Source: Streptomyces sp. SN-593 (GTDB lineage Bacteria > Actinomycetota > Actinomycetes > Streptomycetales > Streptomycetaceae). From it: 64,000 nucleotides of DNA. Every line of letters starts with the position of its first letter. The first letter of the stretch is position 1. A program made the translations under genes and the position numbers. Below, piece after piece: positions 1 to 7,482 of this stretch. The stretch covers positions 4,563,001 through 4,627,000 of the forward strand of contig NZ_AP018365.1 in NCBI RefSeq assembly GCF_016756395.1. Direction: 5' to 3'. The notes below the pieces were generated by a model. The model saw only the letters and a program-made list of their open reading frames with translations, made no database searches and had not been told where the DNA came from.

Positions 1-297
1 GGAGGAGGAGGTGGGCACGCCCGCCACGGGTTCGGTGGTCTGGTCGGCGGTGAGATGGCCGTCGAGTTGGGTGGTGAGGCTGTCGTGGCGGTACGCGATC
101 TCCAGCCACTCGGCAGGAGCGGTGGCAGCCGCCGAGACCGGCCTCCACATGGTGCCCTCGTCGAGGAACACGCCGGGCTGGAGGAACAGTTCGCGCGGCA
201 CGGCCTCAACGGCCGTCCGCAGCACGGGAGACACGAGTGCCTTGTCGGCCACGAGTCGTTCGGCGAGGCGTTGCCGTCGGCGTGCGGAGTCGGTCAC
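1..297 (-). CDS. tgmC: ATP-grasp peptide maturation methyltransferase (PCMT-like), 3' end cut by window
   Basis: The first 99 codons of a methyltransferase are present; the gene runs off the left edge. Translation begins at a GTG (297-295) inside the stop of tgmB, a four-base GTGA overlap, so the two are translationally coupled. The N-terminus (TDSARRRQRLAERL, then SPVLRTAVEAVPRELFL) resembles the start of protein-L-isoaspartate methyltransferases, which bind S-adenosylmethionine in a later domain not visible here. In graspetide pathways such as fuscimiditide, a PCMT homologue methylates an Asp of the cross-linked peptide, and this can cyclise to an aspartimide. The same role is inferred here from the operon tgmA-tgmB-tgmC. 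The product is expected to be cytoplasmic. The family is confident from context; the exact modification is unknown. Confidence 0.8.
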   Translation of the reverse strand, partial: MTDSARRRQRLAERLVADKALVSPVLRTAVEAVPRELFLQPGVFLDEGTMWRPVSAAATAPAEWLEIAYRHDSLTTQLDGHLTADQTTEPVAGVPTSSS

Positions 298-1280
298 TTG
301 CGTTCTCCTCGGGCATCGATGAGCAGGTCGGCGAAGGCGGCGGACATCGGCAGGCCGGTCTCGGTCTCCAGCCATCCCCACTGGCCGTTCGGGTTCAGCT
401 CCAGCCACCAGTACGTGCCGGCCCGGTCCACGGCGAGGTCGAAGCTCCCGGATACCAGACCTTGGAGTTCGAGGTAGGCGTGCAGGGCCGCGGTCACCTG
501 CTCGGGAAGGTGCTCGACGGTGTAGGTGAGGGCGTCGTAGTCCCTGCGCCAATCCAGGAGATCGGAGCTGATGCGCACGGCGAAGGTGCGCCGGCCGACG
601 ACGAGGGCGCGGATGTCGGCGACCTTGTCCACGCGGACCTGGAACAGGTGTGGGGTGACGCGGACGCTTTCGTCGACCTCGTCGGCGGTGACGGGCTCGG
701 CCCACCCGGTGACCGGTAGGCCGTCGCGCACGTACGGGGTCCAGCGCAGGGTTTTGAACAGCACGTCACCACGGGTGTTGGTGATGAAATCGCGTGCCTC
801 GTCGGGGTCGTTGGTGATGAGCGTGGGAGGGACGGCGAGTCCGAGCCGCTGCGCGAGGGCGAGTTGGGTGGGCTTGTAGTCGGCGGCGGCGATCTTCTGG
901 GGGTGGTTCACCCACAGCGGGCGGTCCATCGCGTAGAGGACGCCGCCGAGTCCGAAACGGACCTGCGCAGCCGCGAAGCGTGCGTCGTCCGGCTCCAGGT
1001 GGGAGAAGTCGGGCCACGTCGGGCGGCGCCAGTACACCGCTCGGACGCGGGTCAGGTCGGCGGTCCTCGACGGGGTGCGCACCCATCCGGCCATGGCGGC
1101 CGGGCGTGTGGCGAACCTCGCTGAGACCGCCAGACCGGTACCGGTGTCCGCGATATCGGCGATGTCCGCGGGGTCGAACCTGACCACGGGCACGTTGCGC
1201 CGGTTGAGTTCGATGATCACCATGTCGGCGGTCAGGTCGTCCGCCTCGGTGACCACCAGTACTGGACGGTCCTCGTTCAC
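294..1280 (-). CDS. tgmB: ATP-grasp ribosomal peptide maturase (graspetide ligase)
   Basis: A 328-residue ATP-grasp enzyme that should use ATP to join side-chain carboxylates of the TgmA peptide to hydroxyl or amino side chains (ester or amide macrocycles). The N-terminal half starts VLVVTEADDLTADMVIIELN, a pre-ATP-grasp fold. The ATP-grasp half has FKTLRW, a DKVADIRALVVG strand, and ELNPNGQW around residues 294-301, the usual Mg-ATP binding Glu/Asn pair. The family with this gene order is the SAV_5884-type maturase of streptomycetes. I chose the GTG at 1280 because a longer frame would add an Arg/Thr-rich tail read through the end of tgmA. An AGGA lies just upstream, and the start is 4 bases after the tgmA stop. 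The stop overlaps tgmC. Confidence 0.9.
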   Translation of the reverse strand: MNEDRPVLVVTEADDLTADMVIIELNRRNVPVVRFDPADIADIADTGTGLAVSARFATRPAAMAGWVRTPSRTADLTRVRAVYWRRPTWPDFSHLEPDDARFAAAQVRFGLGGVLYAMDRPLWVNHPQKIAAADYKPTQLALAQRLGLAVPPTLITNDPDEARDFITNTRGDVLFKTLRWTPYVRDGLPVTGWAEPVTADEVDESVRVTPHLFQVRVDKVADIRALVVGRRTFAVRISSDLLDWRRDYDALTYTVEHLPEQVTAALHAYLELQGLVSGSFDLAVDRAGTYWWLELNPNGQWGWLETETGLPMSAAFADLLIDARGERK

Positions 1281-1284
1281 GTCG

Positions 1285-1539
1285 TCAGTCCTGCTGCGCG
1301 TCCTGGTCGTGGCCCTGGTCGTTCTTCGAGTCCGAGTTCGTGGTGGTCGAGGTCTCGGTGCCCTTGCTCGTGCCGTGCGCACCCATCTCGACCACCTGCC
1401 CGGCCCGGTCGCGGAACACGCCGAGTTGCGTGCCCGCGTCGACGGAGACCGTGGCGTGCGGTCGGTGAAGGCTGGCCGGATACGGCGCGAGGCGGCGGGC
1501 GCCCCAGGGCGCGGTGAGCTGTTCGGCGATGGTCTTCAC
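1285..1539 (-). CDS. tgmA: Graspetide (ATP-grasp modified RiPP) precursor peptide
   Basis: An 84-residue precursor peptide with a GTG start, preceded 8 bases upstream by a strong AAGGAG (complement of 1548-1553). The leader half carries PWGARRLAPYP and VDAGTQLGVFRDRAGQVVE, the conserved part expected to be recognised by the ATP-grasp enzyme. After HGTS (residues 55-58) the core turns hydrophilic and is packed with Thr/Ser/Lys and Asp/Glu/Asn (TETSTTTNSDSKNDQGHDQ), the donor and acceptor side chains for omega-ester or omega-amide links. This composition and the adjacent ligase and methyltransferase identify it as the RiPP precursor. No protease or exporter gene is visible beside it, so cleavage and release are unexplained. 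Cross-link positions cannot be read from the sequence. Confidence 0.88.
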   Translation of the reverse strand: MKTIAEQLTAPWGARRLAPYPASLHRPHATVSVDAGTQLGVFRDRAGQVVEMGAHGTSKGTETSTTTNSDSKNDQGHDQDAQQD

Positions 1540-1719
1540 GAGGTTTCTCCTTCGAGCGGTGGACGGTTGAGCGGACAGATGCGCTTCCGGCGTGGCGGGC
1601 GTCGCACCGTGTGTGACGGAACCGCGGACAGGGAATCGTCGGCCGCGCTCGGAGGACGCATGCCCTCAGCGGTGAGTGACCAGGATGGTGCGTACGGTGA
1701 TGTGTCCGGAATGTGGAAA

Positions 1720-1738
1720 CCCTGAAGAGGCCCTGAAG
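1720..1738. promoter_or_regulatory. Paired CCCTGAAG direct repeats between divergent genes
   Basis: Two exact copies of CCCTGAAG start 11 bases apart (1720-1727 and 1731-1738), about one helical turn. They sit in the 270-base gap between divergently read tgmA and the aminotransferase gene. This spacing is typical of a regulator binding direct repeats, but no regulator is identified, so the role is inferred. Nothing else is recognisable in this gap. Confidence 0.3.
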
Positions 1739-1809
1739 TTTCACCGCAGTTCGACGCCTCCGGCTGCTTCCTGGGCGCGGCGGCGAAGGGCGAGTGCCAT
1801 CCTTGCGGC

Positions 1810-2583
1810 ATGCCCGAACTCAACGGACGTCCCGTCACGGTGGACGAACTCCAGACCCTCGCGCTCGCCAACTACGGCTCGTTCACCAGCATGCGCGTGG
1901 ACGACGGCCGGGTGCGCGGGCTTTCGCTTCACTTGGAAAGGCTCGTCCGCGACAGCAAGATCCTCTTCGGAAGCGAATTGGACATCGGCCACGTACGCGA
2001 ATTGATCCGGCGCGTCACTCCGGTGGATGGATCGACGACGATTCGTGTCACCGTCTTCGACCCGTCAACTGACCTCGGGCATCCCGATCTTGCCAGCGAA
2101 CCGCAGATCCTCGTCACACAACGCCCAGCCGGCGCTCTACCGTTGCCGCCTCTCGCCGTTCGGTCGACGCTCTACACCCGCGACGTACCGGAGGTGAAGA
2201 GCGTCGGCCTCTTCGCGACCCTCCACCACCGAAGGGCCGCTCGGCTCAAGGGGTACGACGACGCGCTCTTCGTCGACGACGAGGGAGTCATCAGCGAGGG
2301 CGGGACCTGGAACATCGGCTTCTTCGACGGCTCGCAGGTGATCTGGCCGAACGCGGGCGCCCTGCCAGGGGTGACCATGCGGCTTCTGCAGCGCCTTCAC
2401 GAGCACCGCACCAGGCGCGTCACGTTGCCGGACGTCGGGACGATGCGGGCCGCATTCGCCACCAACGCGGCGATCGGTGTCCGTGCCATCACCCGCATCG
2501 ACGACACCGGGTTCCCCGCGGACCACCCTGTTCTCGGCATCCTCCGCAAGGAATACATGAACCTGCCCGGTGAGCCCGTCTGA
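1810..2583 (+). CDS. Class IV aminotransferase (branched-chain/D-amino acid/ADC lyase type)
   Basis: A 257-residue PLP enzyme of fold type IV. The LKGYDDALFVD segment (Lys about residue 145) matches the family's Schiff-base Lys region. SEGGTWNIGFF and PNAGALPGVTMRLL fit the strands that bind the PLP phosphate (canonical E-x-x-x-xN and a G-x-T-R-like loop). The N-terminal part LANYGSFTSMRVDDGRVRGLSLHLERL is the usual small domain. Members transaminate branched-chain or D-amino acids or cleave aminodeoxychorismate; the substrate cannot be assigned here. The gene diverges from tgmA and is followed 62 bases later by the HTH-SUMF1 gene. It could belong to the peptide pathway or be an unrelated neighbour. 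No convincing ribosome binding site precedes the ATG. Confidence 0.85.
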   Translation: MPELNGRPVTVDELQTLALANYGSFTSMRVDDGRVRGLSLHLERLVRDSKILFGSELDIGHVRELIRRVTPVDGSTTIRVTVFDPSTDLGHPDLASEPQILVTQRPAGALPLPPLAVRSTLYTRDVPEVKSVGLFATLHHRRAARLKGYDDALFVDDEGVISEGGTWNIGFFDGSQVIWPNAGALPGVTMRLLQRLHEHRTRRVTLPDVGTMRAAFATNAAIGVRAITRIDDTGFPADHPVLGILRKEYMNLPGEPV

Positions 2584-2645
2584 ATCGGAGGAACTGTGCA
2601 GGGCTTGTCGCTAGGGTGGGCCAGAAGGACGACCGGAGGGGATAT

Positions 2646-3578
2646 GTGGCCACGGTAGAACGCTGGACCGGTCGGGAAGCAAAATCCTTACGCACGGCCA
2701 AGCGCATGAGTCTCGAAGCTTTCGCCGCCCATCTGGGCATCAGTGAACGCACCCTTTCCACTTGGGAGAGTCGCGGAGAGAACATCGCCATCCGCGCCGT
2801 CAACCAGGCAGCCTTGGACACCTCGCTACGCGTTTCGGGTCCCGATGTCCACGAGCGTTTCGTCCATCTGACCGATGCGTTCGAGACCGTGCTCCCGCAT
2901 CAAGCCGCCCACGCGCCCCGCGACGCACCGGTACAGCGGCATGAGCGGCACCCTGGTGACGGCAAGCAGATGGCCTTCGTGGATGCCGGCATGTACCTCG
3001 GTGGCACCGACAACGGGCCTGTCTGGCTCCCCGCCTTCTCCATCGATGTCTTCCCGGTCACGAACTCCGATTACGCCGGCTTCGTTGCGGCCACCGGCCA
3101 CCAGCCCCCACAGCACTGGCCGAAGGGCAAATGCCCCGACACCCTCTTCGACCACCCCGTCACCTATGTCACTTGGCGCGACGCTGCCTCGTACGCCTCC
3201 TGGACCGGCAAGGAACTCCCCACCGCGCGGCAGTGGGAGAAGGCCGCCCGAGGCACTCACGGCGCCACCTATCCTTGGGGAAACCAGCCGACTCCGGCCA
3301 AGTGCAACTCCCGCGAGAGCAACGTCGGTTCCACGACTCCCGTCAGCCGCTTCCACAGCGGTGTCAGTCCCTATGGCGTCTACGACCTGTGCGGTAACAC
3401 ATGGGAGTGGACCAGGACCCGTACAGGCCCCGGTCGCTACGAGCTGAAGGCCGGCGCCTTCACCAGCCCCTTCTCCCGCACCACACCCTCCGCTTTCAAC
3501 GACGCGGCCACCACGATGCTCGACGACGACACGGGTTTCCGCTGCTGTACGAGCGGGGCGAGCCTCACAAGGCCGTGA
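2646..3578 (+). CDS. Helix-turn-helix protein fused to a formylglycine-generating-enzyme-like (SUMF1) domain
   Basis: 310 residues from a GTG that follows GGAGGGG. Residues about 10-50 (SLRTAKRMSLEAFAAHLGIS, then ERTLSTWESRG) form an XRE-like helix-turn-helix. From about residue 105 a SUMF1/FGE fold follows: AFSIDVFPVTNSDYAGFV, TWRDAASYASWTGKELPTAR, QWEKAARG, YPWGN, GVYDLCGNTWEWT and a final DDDTGFRCC. True formylglycine-generating enzymes use a Cys pair in a C-x4-C context near the C-terminus. I do not see that pair in the right place, so sulfatase-type Cys oxidation is doubtful. SUMF1 folds also occur in EgtB-like oxygenases and non-catalytic binding proteins. The DNA-binding fusion suggests a regulator with a ligand-binding domain, but that is inference. 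Confidence 0.8.
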   Translation: MATVERWTGREAKSLRTAKRMSLEAFAAHLGISERTLSTWESRGENIAIRAVNQAALDTSLRVSGPDVHERFVHLTDAFETVLPHQAAHAPRDAPVQRHERHPGDGKQMAFVDAGMYLGGTDNGPVWLPAFSIDVFPVTNSDYAGFVAATGHQPPQHWPKGKCPDTLFDHPVTYVTWRDAASYASWTGKELPTARQWEKAARGTHGATYPWGNQPTPAKCNSRESNVGSTTPVSRFHSGVSPYGVYDLCGNTWEWTRTRTGPGRYELKAGAFTSPFSRTTPSAFNDAATTMLDDDTGFRCCTSGASLTRP

Positions 3579-3624
3579 AAGCAGCCTCCATGACGACCCT
3601 GGACAGGTTCTTCGGCCGTGTGGC

Positions 3625-3652
3625 AGGCCGGCACTCGGCCAACGGCCGGCCT
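3625..3652. terminator. Inverted repeat between convergent genes
   Basis: AGGCCGGC (3625-3632) pairs perfectly with GCCGGCCT (3645-3652) across a 12-base loop, between the convergent ends of the HTH-SUMF1 gene and the DUF4232 lipoprotein gene. No U tract follows, as is usual in streptomycetes. Likely a shared transcription terminator. Confidence 0.5.
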
Positions 3653-3659
3653 CGCGGGC

Positions 3660-4340
3660 TCACTTGCCCACGCCGACCGGGTCGACGGTGATGCCCGGGC
3701 CGGAACCGTCCGTCACCGGGACGTTGATCGACACCGGCAGCGTGTGCGCGTGGGTCTCGTTGGGCGGGGTGACGATCAGGGTGGTGAAGGTGGCGCCGCT
3801 GCCGCCGGAGGTGTTCGGCGGGTAGTGCAGGGTGAACCGGGTCTGCTCGCCGGAGTGGAGGGTGACGTCCGGGGCGCTCAGCGAGCTGCGCGCGGCGCTC
3901 TGGGTGCCGGCACCGCCCTTCAGGTCCACCCCGGGGAAGCCGTGCATCGTGCAGCTATAGCCGGCGGTGTTGGTGAGGTTGACCAGGAGCTCCCCCTCGC
4001 CCATGCCGCCCGAGACGCTGAACGCGAGGTTCGCGGTCGTGCAGGCGACGGCGCCGGCGTCGGCGGTGCCGGAACCGTCGGAACCGCTGGAACCGCCGGA
4101 GGCGCTGGTGGCGGACGTGCCCGTCCCGTTCGCGCCGGACGAACCGTTCGCGCCGTCGGAGCCGCCCGACCCCGTCGAACCGGCGGACCCGGAGGACCCG
4201 CTGCCGTCCAGCGGCGCGCCCGCGGTGGTGGAGGTGGCCGCGCCGGAAGCGCCGTCGGAGTCGTCGTCGTTGCAGGCGGTGAGCGACAGGCTCGCGGCCA
4301 CGGCGACGAGGGCGACGATCGAGATCTTCCGGATGCGCAT
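3660..4340 (-). CDS. Secreted DUF4232 lipoprotein
   Basis: 226 residues. The ATG at 4340 is preceded by GGAGGA. A lipoprotein signal peptide (MRIRKISIVALVAVAASLSL) ends in the lipobox LTAC, so Cys about 22 should be lipidated and the protein anchored outside the membrane. A 75-residue Gly/Ser/Thr/Ala-rich linker (GSSGSAGSTGSGGSDG) leads to a C-terminal beta domain starting ACTTANLAFSV and including LVNLTNTAGYSCTMHGFPGV and LHYPPNTSG, the pattern of the DUF4232 family common in streptomycetes. Function is unknown. The gene is monocistronic and convergent with the HTH-SUMF1 gene. The highly repetitive linker codons explain long spurious open frames on the other strand. Confidence 0.85.
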   Translation of the reverse strand: MRIRKISIVALVAVAASLSLTACNDDDSDGASGAATSTTAGAPLDGSGSSGSAGSTGSGGSDGANGSSGANGTGTSATSASGGSSGSDGSGTADAGAVACTTANLAFSVSGGMGEGELLVNLTNTAGYSCTMHGFPGVDLKGGAGTQSAARSSLSAPDVTLHSGEQTRFTLHYPPNTSGGSGATFTTLIVTPPNETHAHTLPVSINVPVTDGSGPGITVDPVGVGK

Positions 4341-4492
4341 GGGTCCTCCTCCAGTACGGGGTGCCCGCCCGTGTCGAGCCGGCCCTTCCGTTCTTCCGGA
4401 CACCCCCGCCACCAGGGCAGTTCCGTGCGAGCGCGATCAGGACCGCGCTGTGACAAGCGAGTGGGGACCCTGTGACGTGAGGACGCCCCCGG

Positions 4493-5215
4493 CTACGGCA
4501 GGGCGGCCGTGATCTCGGCTTCGGGCCGCCCGGTGTGCAGGGCCAGCAACTCCGTGACCAGGTCGTCCAGCGGCGGCCAGGGAATCGTGCCGTGGTCGTT
4601 GTAGAGGCTGATCAGGCCGTGCATCGCGGTCCAGAGCATGAGCCCGGCCTGCCACCGCTCCTCCTGCGTGGCCCGGGCCCGGCCCGGGGCGGCGGCGCCG
4701 GCGAGCGCGTCGACGACGGCTTCGAGCATCTCGGCGCCGGCGCCGGCGCCGTGCTCGGACCGCGGGACGAGGTCGGCCGGCATCCGTCCGCCGAAGAGCG
4801 TGCGGTAGTGCCCGGGTTGCCCGACGCCCCACCGCACGTAGGCCGCGCACCGGGCGACCAGGTCGGCGAGCGGGTCGCGGGCGGGGCGCGCGGCGTCCGC
4901 CATCAGCCCGGCCAACTCGTCGTAACGCAGCCGCAGGACGTGCTGGACGAGTGCGCCGAGGTCCGGGAAGTGGCCGTAGATGCTCGCCGGCGCCACCCCG
5001 ACCTCGCGCGCGACCTGCCGGAGGGTGAGGGTCTCCGGCTGGTCGAGGGTCGCCAGCAGCTTCGCCGCCGCGTCCACGAGCTGGGCCCTGAGCACCTGCC
5101 CCTGGCCGCGCGGATTGCGGCGACGGGGCGCGGAGGCAGGGGATGCCGTGGAGGGCGCCGAGGGTGCGGAGCCCGTGGGGGCCGCGGACCGCGCGGCCTT
5201 CTCCTCGGGTGGCAA
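4493..5215 (-). CDS. TetR/AcrR-family repressor
   Basis: 240 residues from a TTG start with AAAGGGGG upstream. After a disordered Ala/Pro/Ser-rich head, residues about 45-90 form the TetR helix-turn-helix (LTLRQVAREVGVAPASIYGHF). The C-terminal ligand domain (QAGLMLWTAMHGLISLYNDH) resembles the WHG/TetR_C group. The gene is divergent from the SDR gene at 5348. Two AACA-nn-TGTT operators lie in the gap, so it probably represses that gene and itself. The inducer is unknown. The Pro/Ala-rich N-terminal extension of about 35 residues is longer than in most TetR proteins, and a downstream start is possible. Confidence 0.88.
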   Translation of the reverse strand: MPPEEKAARSAAPTGSAPSAPSTASPASAPRRRNPRGQGQVLRAQLVDAAAKLLATLDQPETLTLRQVAREVGVAPASIYGHFPDLGALVQHVLRLRYDELAGLMADAARPARDPLADLVARCAAYVRWGVGQPGHYRTLFGGRMPADLVPRSEHGAGAGAEMLEAVVDALAGAAAPGRARATQEERWQAGLMLWTAMHGLISLYNDHGTIPWPPLDDLVTELLALHTGRPEAEITAALP

Positions 5216-5281
5216 CGTCGCCCCCTTTCGACCAGCGCGAACCGTTGGGCATCGACGCGTTCAGCTTACCGCTCCACCGCC

Positions 5282-5329
5282 TTGACACGCGTAACCAACA
5301 CTTGTTTACTCATATGACCAACAGTTGTT
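5282..5329 (+). promoter_or_regulatory. Promoter with two TetR-type operators
   Basis: A near-consensus promoter reads toward the SDR gene: TTGACA (5282-5287), a 17-base spacer, TTTACT (5305-5310). Two matching palindromes overlap or flank it: AACACTTGTT (5297-5306) inside the spacer and AACAGTTGTT (5320-5329) at the expected transcript start, 23 bases apart. Both lie within longer ACCAACA-nTTGTT repeats. The arrangement predicts repression by the divergent TetR protein. Confidence 0.65.
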
Positions 5330-5347
5330 CAGTCAAGGTGGATGATC

Positions 5348-5968
5348 ATGCGTATCGCCGTACTCGGAGCGACCGGGAGGACCGGTCGCCTGCTCGTCGA
5401 CCAGGCGCAGGAGCGAGGGCACGACGTGGTGGCCCTCGTCCGCGCCCCCGACCGCTACACCCCGCCCGCCCCGCCGCAGGGGCGCCGGGTGGAGGTCCGG
5501 CGCGCCGACGCCACCGACCCGGGTGCCTTCCCCGCGCTCGACGACATCGACGTGGCCCTCTCGGCGATCGGCATCGGCAAGGGCGACGGCCCCGGCGCGC
5601 TGGTCGCCGGCGCCCGACGGCTCGCCGAGGCCCGGGTCCGCACCGTGTGGCTCGGCGCGCTCGGGGCGGGCGCGTCGAAGGGGGCCGGCGGGCTGCTCTA
5701 CTCGGTGGTGATGCGGCTGTTCGTCGGCGGAGAGCTGGCCGAGAAGGCGGCGGCCGACCAGGTCGTGCTCGACGCGGGCGCCACCGTGTTCCACGCTCCC
5801 GACCTCACCGACGGCCCGGTCGACCCGACCCGCCGGACCGTCCCGCTCGCGGACTACCCCCGTCCGCTGCTCCCGCCGCGGATGTCGCGGGCGACGGTGG
5901 CGGCCCTCATGCTCGCCGAGGCGGAGAAGCCGGCCCCCACCCCGGGGATCGTCGTCCCCCTCGCCTGA
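5348..5968 (+). CDS. NAD(P)-binding SDR-type oxidoreductase (NmrA/atypical SDR)
   Basis: 206 residues. The Rossmann start RIAVLGATGRTGRLLVDQA contains the GATGxTG dinucleotide-binding motif of atypical short-chain dehydrogenases such as NmrA or flavin reductase-like proteins. VVALVRAPDR is the second strand and VALSAIGIGKG follows. No clear YxxxK catalytic pair is present, which is normal for this subgroup. I chose the ATG at 5348 over 5342 because AAGGTGG ends immediately before 5342 but is well spaced for 5348. The divergent TetR gene and its operators make it a single-gene regulon, probably a stress or xenobiotic response. The substrate is unknown. Confidence 0.85.
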   Translation: MRIAVLGATGRTGRLLVDQAQERGHDVVALVRAPDRYTPPAPPQGRRVEVRRADATDPGAFPALDDIDVALSAIGIGKGDGPGALVAGARRLAEARVRTVWLGALGAGASKGAGGLLYSVVMRLFVGGELAEKAAADQVVLDAGATVFHAPDLTDGPVDPTRRTVPLADYPRPLLPPRMSRATVAALMLAEAEKPAPTPGIVVPLA

Positions 5969-5970
5969 GC

Positions 5971-6010
5971 CCCATCCGGTCCCATCCGGTCCCATCCGGT
6001 CCCATCCGGT
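5971..6010. repeat. Four exact 10-bp tandem repeats
   Basis: CCCATCCGGT is repeated four times without a mismatch directly after the SDR stop codon, followed by a degenerate CCCGTCCCGG. It is a microsatellite-like tract in the 3' flank. No function is evident. Confidence 0.9.
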
Positions 6011-6034
6011 CCCGTCCCGGGTCCGCCCAGCCGA

Positions 6035-6063
6035 TTGACATGTCCATCGCCAATGGCGATGCT
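6035..6063 (+). promoter_or_regulatory. Candidate promoter/operator of the GH43 gene
   Basis: TTGACA (6035-6040) is followed 17 bases later by GATGCT (6058-6063), a weak -10. The spacer holds the palindrome CATCGCC-AAT-GGCGATG (6045-6061) with perfect 7-base arms. This is where a sugar-responsive repressor would block transcription. The transcript would carry a leader of about 180 bases before the ATG at 6249. Confidence 0.4.
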
Positions 6064-6248
6064 GTGGGAATGTGGGCCCCCACCTGTTGACGTCTGTGCG
6101 GAAGCGGTGGAATCGGCGGGGGTCCGCGCGGTCGGAGCGCCAAGCCACCCCCCTCCGAAGCGACTTCGACCGGACGTCGTCCCCCGGCCGGCGCCCCTTT
6201 GCCGGTCCGGGTCCGCGTCGAAGCGGAGGCCGACCATGGAACGGGACG

Positions 6249-7319
6249 ATGAAGCTGCTGCGAAGTCTCCACGGCACGCTGGCGTTCACCCTCTGCGGTG
6301 CGCTCGCCACGGTGCTGTCGCTGTTGTGCCCCGCGTCCGCGCGCGCGGCCCAGACCACCATCCACAACGCCGACCCGAGCGTGATCCGGGTCGGCGGCAC
6401 GTACATCTCCGCGGAGTCGTCCGGCGGCGGCATCGCCGTGCGGGAGGCGTCCTCACCGGACGCCCTCGGCGCGGCGACCTCGCACAAGGTCTGGTCCGAC
6501 ACCGCGGGCCGCGGCGAGGTCTGGGCCCCGGAGATCGTGGTGGACGGCGGCCGCTACTACATCTACTTCACGTCCGGCACGGGCGCGGCCCACCGGATGT
6601 ACGTGATCAGCTCCGCCACCGCGGACAGCGGGTACGGCGCGGAGACGAAACTGGCCCTGCCCGACGACAAGTGGGCCATCGACGGCAACATGTTCACCTT
6701 CAACGGGCAGCGCTGGTTCGTCTGGTCCGGCTGGGCCGGCGACACCAACGTCGAGCAGAACCTCTACATCGCCCGGATGAGCAGCCCGACCACGCCGACC
6801 GGCGCGCGCTACATCATCTCGCAGCCGCGCGAGAGCTGGGAGCGGGTGGTCGGCAACCCCTACATCAACGAGGCACCCGCGGCCATCAAGGACCCCAACG
6901 GCCAACTGCACATCGTCTACTCCGCCAACGGTAGCTGGAGCGACCAGTACTGCATGGCCGACCTGCGGCTGCGGGCCGGCGGCGACCCGACCTACGTGTG
7001 GGACTGGTACAAGTCGAACGGCTGCCTCTTCGGTTCCAACGCGGCCACGATGATGTCCGGTTGGGACCCGACGCTCTACGTCAACGGGCCGGGCAGCCAC
7101 AGTTTCGTGCTGCTGGACGGGGACATTGCCACCAGCCCGCCGGCCGGCCCGAGGTTCCCGCTGATGTTCACCGCGGTCCCGAAGGGCACCACCTACTCCT
7201 GGGCCAACCGCTACTGGTTCAGCGGCACGTTCTGCTGGTGGGGCAACACCACCTACACCCGGGCCAACGTGCCCGGGGCGACCAGCAACACCGGATTCAG
7301 CCTGAAGTTCTTCGAGTAG
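6249..7319 (+). CDS. Secreted GH43 glycosidase (arabinan/xylan-type)
   Basis: 356 residues with a Sec signal peptide (LLRSLHGTLAFTLCGALATV, cut near ASARA-AQT). The mature part begins with NADPSVIRVGGTY, the first blade of the GH43 five-bladed propeller with the general-base Asp. WAPEIVVDGGRYYIYFTSG, the pKa-modulating Asp context WAIDGNMF and the general-acid Glu in INEAPAAI follow in family order. The set resembles exo-1,5-alpha-L-arabinofuranosidases of streptomycetes, but subfamily and substrate are not certain. No carbohydrate-binding module is attached. It should release arabinose or xylose from plant polysaccharide outside the cell. The start was chosen at the ATG that gives a proper signal peptide. 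Confidence 0.87.
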   Translation: MKLLRSLHGTLAFTLCGALATVLSLLCPASARAAQTTIHNADPSVIRVGGTYISAESSGGGIAVREASSPDALGAATSHKVWSDTAGRGEVWAPEIVVDGGRYYIYFTSGTGAAHRMYVISSATADSGYGAETKLALPDDKWAIDGNMFTFNGQRWFVWSGWAGDTNVEQNLYIARMSSPTTPTGARYIISQPRESWERVVGNPYINEAPAAIKDPNGQLHIVYSANGSWSDQYCMADLRLRAGGDPTYVWDWYKSNGCLFGSNAATMMSGWDPTLYVNGPGSHSFVLLDGDIATSPPAGPRFPLMFTAVPKGTTYSWANRYWFSGTFCWWGNTTYTRANVPGATSNTGFSLKFFE

Positions 7320-7410
7320 CGGGGGAGCCGGCGGTGCGGGCACGCCCCCGCCGCCGGACGGGCCCGACCGGGCCCGCGCCGGCGGCGGGGTGCACGCCCG
7401 GCAGGATCAC

Positions 7411-7480
<70 letters not shown>

Positions 7481-7482
7481 AA

